Source of the DNA: a marine gamma proteobacterium HTCC2148
Lineage (GTDB): Bacteria > Pseudomonadota > Gammaproteobacteria > Pseudomonadales > Halieaceae
DNA: 64,000 nt
NCBI GenBank assembly: GCA_000156295.1
Contig: DS999222.1
Span: 268,966 to 332,965 of the forward strand
Direction of reading: 5' to 3'
Part shown: positions 54,875 through 62,182 of the stretch, piece after piece
How positions within the stretch are numbered: the stretch's first letter is position 1
How the letters are laid out: every line of letters starts with the position of its first letter
Notes under the pieces: model-generated
The model's input: only the letters and a program-made list of their open reading frames with translations
What the model was told of the DNA's origin: nothing
Databases searched by the model: none
Made by a program: the position numbers and the translations under genes

Positions 54875-56133
54875 TGGGCCACCGCTGCAGTTGCGGCTTG
54901 TTCTGCCTGCTGATCGGTTTCAGCGGGCAGCGTGAGGCTGGGTTCTTCGCGCAATTCATCGCTGGGGGTGCTTTTGTTGATTGATACCGATTGCCCGTTC
55001 AACGAATTGTCGACGGCGGTAAGGGATACTTGCTCTCCCTCCGCCAACCCGGCGCTGACGAAAATTTCGTCACCGTCGGTACGCAGCACGCTGACCTGTC
55101 GGTTGCGTAAAATGTTGCTGTCATCGACAATCCACAGGCTGTTACCTGCGCGCAGTATGTGGCGGGGTAGAACGACAATGCTACTGAATTCCCGTCCTTC
55201 GATATCGGCGTTAACGAAAGTGCCCAGGCGCAAAGGTTCAGCACCGGGGCTACTTAAAGCGTAGGGGTCTTCTATGCGAGCCACGGTATAAAGCACACGG
55301 GAGCGATCGTCGAAAACGCCCTCGGTACGATGCAACATTGCCTTCCAGTGTTTAATTTGTCCGGCGACGTCAGTGTAAAGGTCGATCACATGTTCTTCGG
55401 TATAACCTTCTACGCCCGGCAACTCCAGGTAGTCCAATTTGCTCTGGGGGATGGGAAGGCGAACCTCAGCCTGATCCACAGAAAATACGTCAATGAGTCT
55501 GGAGCCGGCCCCGACGAACTGACCCAATTCGCTGTGTTTGGCCCTGATGAGGGAGTTGTAGGGAGCCCTGATGATGGTGCGTTCGAGCCGATCCCTTGCG
55601 GTATTGAGGTCTGCCATGGCGGCCAGAAGTTGAGCTTCAGCCAGTTCAAGCTGGGGTTTTCTCAGATAGAGGTTTTTGGCTTCCTGGCTGCGTTGGCTGC
55701 CACTGGGTAGTTTCTCCCATTCCCGCTGAGCAACAGCAGATCGACCTTTTTCCTGGACCAGACTACTCTCAGCAGACTCGACAGAGGCCTGAGCACGCAG
55801 CAGCGACGTCTGGTAGTCGCGCGGATCTATGCGTAGTAGAACGTCCCCTTCGGCAACGAAGCTGCCGACGACTAAATTTTCTGCGGTTTCAATAATCCTG
55901 CCAGAAACCTCGGCCATGATGGCGGTCTCGCGGAGGGCGCCCACGGTGCCCTGTGCTTGCACGGTGACCCTTACGGTTTCTTTGACTGCGGTAGTCACGT
56001 CAATAGAAACCGGCTTATATTCCGGCTCCGCGATCTGTGCTGAAGGCTTGCTCAGGTACAGCATGGCCGCGACTGCGGTTGCAGCGCAAAGCAGCGCCAA
56101 GGAAATTACAGCTTGTCTTTTAATGGAGGCCAC
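54871..56133 (-). CDS. RND efflux periplasmic adaptor (MFP) subunit
   Basis: A 420-residue membrane fusion protein. After an N-terminal membrane segment (about 9-29) come the beta-barrel/lipoyl half (VTVQAQGTVGALRETAIMAE, about 55-74), a coiled-coil hairpin (about 113-175, with SLLRAQASVESAESSLVQEK), then IRAPYNSLIRAKHSELGQFV (about 187-206), the second lipoyl half, and a C-terminal beta domain. Start is GTG 56133. It links the RND pump to an outer membrane channel. The tail (about 390-420) is Ala/Gln-rich. It is first in the operon with the pump. Confidence 0.88.
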   Translation of the reverse strand: MASIKRQAVISLALLCAATAVAAMLYLSKPSAQIAEPEYKPVSIDVTTAVKETVRVTVQAQGTVGALRETAIMAEVSGRIIETAENLVVGSFVAEGDVLLRIDPRDYQTSLLRAQASVESAESSLVQEKGRSAVAQREWEKLPSGSQRSQEAKNLYLRKPQLELAEAQLLAAMADLNTARDRLERTIIRAPYNSLIRAKHSELGQFVGAGSRLIDVFSVDQAEVRLPIPQSKLDYLELPGVEGYTEEHVIDLYTDVAGQIKHWKAMLHRTEGVFDDRSRVLYTVARIEDPYALSSPGAEPLRLGTFVNADIEGREFSSIVVLPRHILRAGNSLWIVDDSNILRNRQVSVLRTDGDEIFVSAGLAEGEQVSLTAVDNSLNGQSVSINKSTPSDELREEPSLTLPAETDQQAEQAATAAVAQ

Positions 56134-56277
56134 GGAAATGTCCGAAATTTGCGGAAGTCCGTTATACCATAAGGCCGCTCCGCGAACTGTGAAAAACTTG
56201 TAATATGATCAGTTTACGTAGTTCGCAGAAGGCCAGATCATAGCCGTGCTGGAGGAGCAGTCCCTCGGTCAGCTTGA

Positions 56278-57084
56278 TTACTCACCCTTGTCGAGGTGCA
56301 CATCCATCTGGGGATAGGGGATGCTGATGCCGGCCTCATCGAACTTGAGCTTGACAGTCTCTGTGGTGTCCCACAGAACGCTCCAGTAGTCCTCTGCATT
56401 GACCCATGGGCGAACGAGAAAGTTTACACTCGAATCGGCCAGTTCACCCAGTGCTACTACCGGCGCCGGCTCTGCTAAGACACGGGTATCGGCGGCCACA
56501 ATTTGCTCCAACAGTTCCTTGGCTTTCTTGATGTCATCGCCGTAACCGATACCAAAGACCATGTCGACGCGGCGCGTTGGCCTGGCAGAATAATTAACGA
56601 TGTTATTGCCGATGACGGAACCATTGGGAACGATCACTTCCTTGTTGTCTGGTGTCGTCAGCGTAGTGGTGAAGATGCTGATGTTGTCTACTGAGCCCGA
56701 TGTACCCGCCACTTCTACGAAGTCTCCCTTGGTGAACGGTCGGAACACGATAAGCATCACTCCGGCGGCGAAGTTGGCGAGGGAGCTCTGCAGTGACAGA
56801 CCAATCGCCAAACCGGCGGCACCCAGCAGTGCGACCAGTGAAGTCGTGTCAATGCCTAGTTGGCTCAGAGCCGCAATGACGACGAACAGCAGCAGTACCC
56901 AGCGCAGTATCGATGATAGAAACTTGACTAGAATTTCATCCATGTCGCGTGCACTCATGAATTTTCCCGCCACTTTTACCACCGCCGCAACAACGATGCG
57001 ACCAATATAAAAGATGGCAATGGCAAGCGCGATCTTGATGCCCCAGGGCAAGACAACCGTCTCGATGATATTGCTTGTTTCCAT
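56278..57084 (-). CDS. mscS: Small-conductance mechanosensitive channel
   Basis: A 268-residue MscS-family channel releasing solutes on osmotic downshock. There are three N-terminal helices; the third, pore-lining one is the Gly/Ala-rich LVALLGAAGLAIGLSLQSSL (about 83-102). The beta domain follows (FVEVAGTSGSVDNISIFTTT) and a C-terminal mixed domain with VIVPNGSVIGNNIVNYSARP. Start at ATG 57084 with AGGAAA upstream. It stands alone between the RND operon and the divergent MaoC gene. Length is close to E. coli MscS (286). Confidence 0.92.
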   Translation of the reverse strand: METSNIIETVVLPWGIKIALAIAIFYIGRIVVAAVVKVAGKFMSARDMDEILVKFLSSILRWVLLLFVVIAALSQLGIDTTSLVALLGAAGLAIGLSLQSSLANFAAGVMLIVFRPFTKGDFVEVAGTSGSVDNISIFTTTLTTPDNKEVIVPNGSVIGNNIVNYSARPTRRVDMVFGIGYGDDIKKAKELLEQIVAADTRVLAEPAPVVALGELADSSVNFLVRPWVNAEDYWSVLWDTTETVKLKFDEAGISIPYPQMDVHLDKGE

Positions 57085-57255
57085 AGATTTTTCCTGATTT
57101 CAGAGTGGGTATGTGGTGTGATCTAACTATAGAGCAGCTCGCGCGCATTTCAACACCGCGGTTTTATTTATGCTGGGCGTAACAGTTAAACCACTGCGGG
57201 TGTCTGCAGACGGGCCCGGTGCTATAGTCCGGCGATATCATCTGGAGCAGAAAAT

Positions 57256-57711
57256 ATGAGCACAGTTTTTGAACAACCGGCAGACCTTTTGGGGGCTGTG
57301 GGCCAGCATCTTGGTTATAGCGACTGGGTGGAAATTGACCAGCAACGTATCAATCTCTTTGCCGACGCAACCGGCGACCATCAGTGGATTCATGTCGATC
57401 CTGTAAAAGCGGCTGAGGGACCCTTTGGCAAAACAATTGCTCACGGTTACCTGACGCTGTCCCTGGCGAATTTGTTCCTGCCGCAGATTATGGAGGTGCG
57501 GAATACCTCCATGGGGGTTAACTATGGCTGCGAGAAAGTGCGCTTCCCATCGGCAGTGCCGGTGGGCTCCAATGTTCGCGGTGGCGGAGAAGTGATTAGT
57601 GCAGAGGAAGTGAAGGGCGGGGTTCAGGTGGTGGTCCGCATGACTATTGAAGTGGAGGGTAGTGATAGGCCCGCCTGTGTTATCGACACAATCAGTCGAT
57701 TTTTCCCCTGA
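57256..57711 (+). CDS. MaoC-family (R)-enoyl-CoA hydratase
   Basis: A 151-residue hot-dog-fold hydratase that adds water to trans-2-enoyl-CoA. The catalytic Asp/His pair is in FADATGDHQWIHVDP (about 34-48). A second conserved stretch is FGKTIAHGYLTLSLANLFLP. It could act on the acyl-CoA intermediates of the neighbouring thiolase/OB-fold pair. ATG 57256 has GGAGCAG in front. The flavoprotein gene starts 13 bases after its stop, on the same strand. Confidence 0.9.
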   Translation: MSTVFEQPADLLGAVGQHLGYSDWVEIDQQRINLFADATGDHQWIHVDPVKAAEGPFGKTIAHGYLTLSLANLFLPQIMEVRNTSMGVNYGCEKVRFPSAVPVGSNVRGGGEVISAEEVKGGVQVVVRMTIEVEGSDRPACVIDTISRFFP

Positions 57712-57724
57712 GGCTTCGGTTTTT

Positions 57725-59245
57725 ATGGGGCATCCCTCACACAAAGGCTTGAATCGTCGGCAACTGGTCGCCGCGGTGGGTGCAGGCAGTGCCATAGTGG
57801 CCACGGGTGCTTTGGCTTTGCCGCGAACCAACGTGCCTCGCTGGGATCTGCAAGTGGATGTTCTGGTTGCCGGGTCTGGAGCCGCTGGCGCTTGCGCTGC
57901 AATAGAAGCCAAAACGGCTGGTGCCAGTGTATTGGTGGTTGAGGCCCTGTCAGTGCCTGGTGGAAGCTCTGCGCTTTCGGGTGGCGTTGTCTATGCTGGC
58001 GGTGGTACATCGCTTCAGCGCGCCCTGAAAGTTCAAGACTCTCCAGAAGCAATGTTCCGGTTTCTCACCCGCGCGGGCTCACCGAATCCGCCTCGAAAAA
58101 AAATGCAGCTTTACTGTGAACAAAGCCCGGCCCATTTTGACTGGCTAGTGGCTCAAGGCGTGCCTTATACAGACAAGCTCACCACCGCCAAGGGTCTTCC
58201 CATGGGGGACGAATCACTCTATTACTCGGGTACCGAGTTTGCCTGGCCCGCGCGAGAATTGGCCGTGCCGGCCCCCCGGGGCCACGTGCCTGGCGTTATG
58301 GGCATGAACGGAGGCCAAGCGCTTATGAAAGCGCTCCTCGGGCAATTAAAAAGGCTGGGAGTAGAGCTGCGGACTCAGGTCGTGTCCCAGCAACTTATTG
58401 TTGAAAACGACGGGCGAGTCAGCGGCATCGTTGTCGACGAGGGAGGCGAACGCAAGTATCTGGGTGCCCGCCGCGGTGTGGTTTTGGCCTGTGGGGGATT
58501 TATCCACAATCAGGCGATGTTGGAACAACATGCTCCGCACCTTGCCAGATGTTCTGCACCGTGGGGTGGTGCGGGAGATCTTGGGCAGGGAATAAACATG
58601 GGTATTGGGGCTGGTGCTGCTGCGCTGCGGATGAACGAAGGTTTTGCGGTTGCGCCGATTTATCCTCCAGAGAATGCGATTTCCGGCATCCTCGTTAATG
58701 CGGCGGGGCAGCGATTTATAGGTGAAGACGCCTACCATGCTGTTATCGGTCATGCGATTGCTTATGAACAGCAGGGTCGGGCCTGGCTCGTTACCGATCA
58801 GAGGAGCAGCTATAGCGAACCTCAGGATAACTTTCCATTAGCAGCTCAGGGCAGCACTATTGGCAGTATTGCGGAACAACTGGCTCTCCCAAGTGGGGCC
58901 TTGCAAAACACGGTGGCCTATTACAATCGCTTTGCGGGAAAAGGCCAGGATCCCATGTACCGCAAGTCAAAGACCTTCTTGCGGCCTATTCAGGGTCCTC
59001 CCTATAAGGCCTGGGAAGTCTCCGTTGATGGTGCTTTTTTTCCAGCCCACACTCTGGGTGGTTTAGCCACCACGCCAGACGGTGAAGTGATCAGCAGCTT
59101 CGATGAGGTAATTCCAGGCTTATACGCTGCCGGTCGCAATACCGCCGGTATTCCTACGGCGCCCTATATCGCCAGCGGTCTTTCGGTGGGTGATGCCAGT
59201 TTTTTTGGTCGCCGAGCCGGAAAGGCGGCGGCTCAAAACAGATGA
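57725..59245 (+). CDS. Tat-exported FAD-dependent oxidoreductase (fumarate reductase/KstD-like)
   Basis: A 506-residue flavoprotein. The N terminus has a twin-arginine signal (N10-R11-R12-Q13-L14, then the hydrophobic AAVGAGSAIVATGALA), so it is probably folded before export. FAD binding is at VLVAGSGAAGACAAIEA (47-63) and GLYAAGRNTAGIPTAPYIAS near the C terminus. The family is that of fumarate reductase flavoprotein subunits and 3-ketosteroid dehydrogenases. The next gene, a c-type cytochrome, overlaps by four bases, which suggests that electrons go to (or come from) the cytochrome in the periplasm. The start is ATG 57725; the frame extends upstream into maoC. The substrate is unknown. Confidence 0.8.
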   Translation: MGHPSHKGLNRRQLVAAVGAGSAIVATGALALPRTNVPRWDLQVDVLVAGSGAAGACAAIEAKTAGASVLVVEALSVPGGSSALSGGVVYAGGGTSLQRALKVQDSPEAMFRFLTRAGSPNPPRKKMQLYCEQSPAHFDWLVAQGVPYTDKLTTAKGLPMGDESLYYSGTEFAWPARELAVPAPRGHVPGVMGMNGGQALMKALLGQLKRLGVELRTQVVSQQLIVENDGRVSGIVVDEGGERKYLGARRGVVLACGGFIHNQAMLEQHAPHLARCSAPWGGAGDLGQGINMGIGAGAAALRMNEGFAVAPIYPPENAISGILVNAAGQRFIGEDAYHAVIGHAIAYEQQGRAWLVTDQRSSYSEPQDNFPLAAQGSTIGSIAEQLALPSGALQNTVAYYNRFAGKGQDPMYRKSKTFLRPIQGPPYKAWEVSVDGAFFPAHTLGGLATTPDGEVISSFDEVIPGLYAAGRNTAGIPTAPYIASGLSVGDASFFGRRAGKAAAQNR

Positions 59246-59646
59246 TGCCCTGGCCGATTGTGTTGATGCTGGCGATGACCCTGTTTCAGCCTGTGTCTGC
59301 CGATGAATTGCAAAGTCGCCTCGGGTTGGCAGATAAAGACCGCGGTCGTCTGGTATTCGGCTCCTGTCGCACCTGCCATTATCCCGATGCATTCATGGGG
59401 CACAATAACGGCCCTAATCTCAGTGGCATATTCGGCAAGGTGGCTGGCAAACAGCCCGGTTTTGAATATTATTCGCAGTATTTCAGGGAGGCTGGGTTTG
59501 TGTGGACGCCACAGCTGCTATTTAGCTGGCTGGAGAATCCGATGGTCATGTTTCCGGATTCGACAATGATGAGCCGCGGCGTTCCCGACCCTCAAGACAG
59601 GGCGGACCTGATTGCCTATCTGATGCAGGCCACTGTTCGAGACTGA
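59242..59646 (+). CDS. Small exported c-type cytochrome
   Basis: A 134-residue protein with signal peptide (cleaved near residue 20, PVSA) and one heme site C42-R-T-C45-H46 in SCRTCHYP. The distal ligand is probably Met109 or Met110 in FPDSTMMSRG. The pattern is that of a class I cytochrome (NNGPNLSGIFGKVAGKQPGF, then WLENPMVMF). It starts inside the stop of the flavoprotein gene (ATGA overlap). Its job is probably to carry electrons for that enzyme to or from the respiratory chain. Confidence 0.88.
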   Translation: MMPWPIVLMLAMTLFQPVSADELQSRLGLADKDRGRLVFGSCRTCHYPDAFMGHNNGPNLSGIFGKVAGKQPGFEYYSQYFREAGFVWTPQLLFSWLENPMVMFPDSTMMSRGVPDPQDRADLIAYLMQATVRD

Positions 59647-59649
59647 ACA

Positions 59650-59680
59650 ATGATGGAGTGCATGACGTCCACTGCATCAT
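59650..59680. terminator. Convergent hairpin between cytochrome and thiolase genes
   Basis: An 11-bp stem ATGATGGAGTG/CACTGCATCAT with one mismatch and a nine-base loop, right after the cytochrome stop and 16 bases before the thiolase stop. No T run is seen, so it is only a possible terminator or RNA end structure for both genes. Confidence 0.45.
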
Positions 59681-59695
59681 CGCTGGCATGGCAGC

Positions 59696-60883
59696 TTATC
59701 GCTTGATGATGACCGAGCTGCCGTGGCCGAACAGACCCTGATTAGCGGTGATACCGACTTTTGCGTCTTTAACCTGCCGGTCTCCCGCCTCGCCTCGAAG
59801 CTGCCATGTCAGTTCACAGACCTGTGCCAATGCCTGCGCGGGCACGGCTTCGCCGAAGCAGGCCAGGCCGCCGGAAACATTAACAGGGATTTTTCCACCG
59901 ATGGCTGTATCGCCAGCTCGCAACAGCGCTGCTGCCTCGCCCCTGGGTGCTAGTCGAAGATCTTCTATCCAGTCCAGCTCCAAGGCTGTCGATAAGTCAT
60001 AGACTTCGGCCAAATCGACGTCCTCCGGGCCTATACCCGCTTCCTCGTAGGCCTTGAGCGGGAGGGTGGAGCGGAAAGCGTGGGCTTCAACACCGGCGGC
60101 CGCAGCTGAATCGGTAGCCATGTCGGGCATCTCGACCACAGAACTGGCAAAGGTGGGCGTTGTGGTTGAGATTGCTGCCACTCTGGGCGCGTCACCCTTG
60201 CCGATTTTTTCCGCGTACTCCAGGCTGGAAACGATCAGGGCAGCGCCGCCATCAGAGGTGGCGCATATATCCATTAAGCGCAATGGGTCGGCGACCATGG
60301 CTGACGCCGCCACTTCCTCGGCGGTGAAACTCTTACGATAGCGGGCCCGGGGGTTTTTGCTGCCAATGGCCGAGTTCTTCACTTTTACGGCGGCGAAATC
60401 TTCCAGAGTGTCGCCATAAACGTCCATACGGCGGCGCGCATAAAGCCCGAAGTAGGTTGGGTTGGTGACTCCCAGGTAAAAGCGCACCCAATCAGGGTCT
60501 TCCGGGCGATAGCCTCCTGCGGGGGCCAGAAATCCCTTGGGAGTGGTATCTGCACCTACTACCAGGGCGACATCACATTCTCCCGCGAGTATTTTATTAC
60601 GCGCGGCGGCGAGAGCCTGGGAGCCGGAGGCACAGGCCGCATAAGAGGTGTTCACCTCAGCCCCCTGCCAGCCAAGTGCCTGGGCGAATGTTGCCCCTGC
60701 GACATAGCCGGGGTAGCCACAGCGCACGGTGGCGCCACCTGAGACAAATTTCACGTCCTGCCAGGGAACGCCTGCGTCAGCGAGTGCTTCACGTGCCGCG
60801 GCGACGCCGTACTGGACGAAATTGTGGCCCCACTTGCCCCAGGGATGCATGCCGGCGCCGAGAATTGCGATTTCATTGGACAT
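59696..60883 (-). CDS. Thiolase-family protein (SCP-x type)
   Basis: A 395-residue thiolase-fold protein with the nucleophile C84 in YAACASGSQAL. The late segments are NVSGGLACFGEAVPAQALAQV and ANQGLFGHGSSVIIKR, where the His of the second catalytic part is found. This is the SCP-x/lipid-transfer branch, which often works in a complex with a DUF35 OB-fold protein on bulky CoA esters (steroid-type side chains). Exactly such a gene lies 30 bases upstream. Also possible: a retro-aldolase activity as known for Ltp2-DUF35 pairs. Confidence 0.88.
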   Translation of the reverse strand: MSNEIAILGAGMHPWGKWGHNFVQYGVAAAREALADAGVPWQDVKFVSGGATVRCGYPGYVAGATFAQALGWQGAEVNTSYAACASGSQALAAARNKILAGECDVALVVGADTTPKGFLAPAGGYRPEDPDWVRFYLGVTNPTYFGLYARRRMDVYGDTLEDFAAVKVKNSAIGSKNPRARYRKSFTAEEVAASAMVADPLRLMDICATSDGGAALIVSSLEYAEKIGKGDAPRVAAISTTTPTFASSVVEMPDMATDSAAAAGVEAHAFRSTLPLKAYEEAGIGPEDVDLAEVYDLSTALELDWIEDLRLAPRGEAAALLRAGDTAIGGKIPVNVSGGLACFGEAVPAQALAQVCELTWQLRGEAGDRQVKDAKVGITANQGLFGHGSSVIIKR

Positions 60884-60913
60884 TGTCTGTGCTGCTCCGA
60901 GTGCTGCCAGCCC

Positions 60914-61348
60914 TTATTGGGCAGCAGGTTTCCATTTCCAGGTCATTTTGATGTCGTCATCGGTTTCGTGCAGTGGTTCCAGTACCAGTTCGACTGGCAT
61001 ACCGACTTTAAGGTCCTCACAGCCGATGCCCTGAATTGCCTGCCCTAAAATCACCATCTGCTCCTTCTCCAATTGGACGGCGGCAATGGTATAGGGCTCA
61101 AAGGGCTCCGCTGCCACGAAAGGAGCTGGGGGCTTATAGCTGGCGTTGGTATAGCTCCAGATATTGCCGGTACGACTGAGCTCTACTTCGTCAAAGTCGG
61201 TGCTGTCGCAGACTGGGTTGCGGCAGTAATCATTGTTTTTGGGGAAGAAGTAGCTGCCGCAGGCCTTGCACCGGGTGCCTATCAGGTGCGGTTTTACTTC
61301 CATGGTGTGCCAGCCATCTATGGCGGGCGCCATCGGTTTATCGCTCAT
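60914..61348 (-). CDS. OB-fold zinc-ribbon (DUF35) protein, thiolase partner
   Basis: A 144-residue protein with rubredoxin-like zinc ribbon C27-x2-C30 ... C42-x4-C47 (TRCKACGSYFFP, YCRNPVC), then an OB-fold (about 55-140: TGNIWSYTNASYKPPAPF, PYTIAAVQLEKEQMVILGQA). DUF35 proteins bind the acyl-CoA side of SCP-x thiolases or Ltp2-type aldolases and help close the site. Start at ATG 61348 (further in-frame Met at 61417). It is the first gene of a two-gene operon with the thiolase. Confidence 0.9.
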   Translation of the reverse strand: MSDKPMAPAIDGWHTMEVKPHLIGTRCKACGSYFFPKNNDYCRNPVCDSTDFDEVELSRTGNIWSYTNASYKPPAPFVAAEPFEPYTIAAVQLEKEQMVILGQAIQGIGCEDLKVGMPVELVLEPLHETDDDIKMTWKWKPAAQ

Positions 61349-61486
61349 TAGTCTCTCCCTCAAAATGCGCGAAACAGAGTAAACCGCCGGCGTTAGGCAG
61401 GCAAGCGACCAGCCCACACAAGGGGAGGGGGTTTACCAATACAGACCTGCCTTGCCCGGTGATGCTGTTTTGGGCACAGTGCCACT

Positions 61487-62182
61487 ATGTGTGGACGATT
61501 TAACGTTATCGACAGTCCGGGTCTGCAACAGTTGTTGCAGGACCTGGGTATAGATCTGCAACTGCCTGCTCGGCCCAACATTGCGCCGACTGAAGCCGTA
61601 GGGCTAGTGCGGACAAGTGCTCAAGGCACTCAGCTGGATTCTGCTCGCTGGTGGTTGACTCCGTCCTGGGCGCCAGCGGTGGATCAGAAGTACAGCATGT
61701 TCAATGCTCGCAGTGAGACGCTGGCCAACAGTCGTGCTTTTCGTATCCCGTTTAAACGCCAGCGCGGTATTGTGCCGATGAGTAGCTTTATCGAGTGGCG
61801 CAACGAAAAAGGCAGCAAGCAACCCTGGATGATTACCAACGAGCAACAGGCACTGGCTGTCGCGGCGCTCTGGGATGTCTGGGACAGAGAAGGTTCGCCG
61901 CTGCTCAGCTGTACTCTGGTAACAACCGCTGCAGCGCCTGAGTTTGAGCCCTGGCACCAGCGCATGCCAGTGGTGCTCGATGGCGATGAAGCCGAGCGCT
62001 GGCTGGACAATTCAATAGCCATTGAGTCGGAGGATGCGATATTTCGCAGCGAACTTAAAACTCGCTGGCGCTTACAAGCGGTATCGCGTTCTATGAGCAA
62101 CGCCAGAAACAAAAACCCCTCCATGATGGAGGGGTTGGGGGAGGTGGTAGAACTTCGACCTGATGGTGTTTCCAGCGCCTAG
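61487..62182 (+). CDS. yedK: SOS-response-associated protein YedK (HMCES family)
   Basis: A 231-residue SRAP protein that covalently captures abasic sites in single-stranded DNA. The catalytic C2 (MCGRF), N73 and R75 in NARSE, E103 in SFIEW and H157 in EPWHQRMP are all present. Start ATG 61487 gives Cys directly after Met, as required. It is full length for the family. Its last coding part holds a perfect palindrome that serves as terminator for the convergent TonB-receptor gene; the two stop codons overlap by four bases. Confidence 0.93.
   Translation: MCGRFNVIDSPGLQQLLQDLGIDLQLPARPNIAPTEAVGLVRTSAQGTQLDSARWWLTPSWAPAVDQKYSMFNARSETLANSRAFRIPFKRQRGIVPMSSFIEWRNEKGSKQPWMITNEQQALAVAALWDVWDREGSPLLSCTLVTTAAAPEFEPWHQRMPVVLDGDEAERWLDNSIAIESEDAIFRSELKTRWRLQAVSRSMSNARNKNPSMMEGLGEVVELRPDGVSSA
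62107..62136 (-). terminator. TonB-receptor terminator inside the end of yedK
   Basis: Read on the minus strand, a perfect 11-bp stem (62114-62124 with 62126-62136, one central base) ending in TTTTTGTTT. It lies 43 bases after the receptor stop, inside yedK codons for NKNPSMMEGL. Confidence 0.85.
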
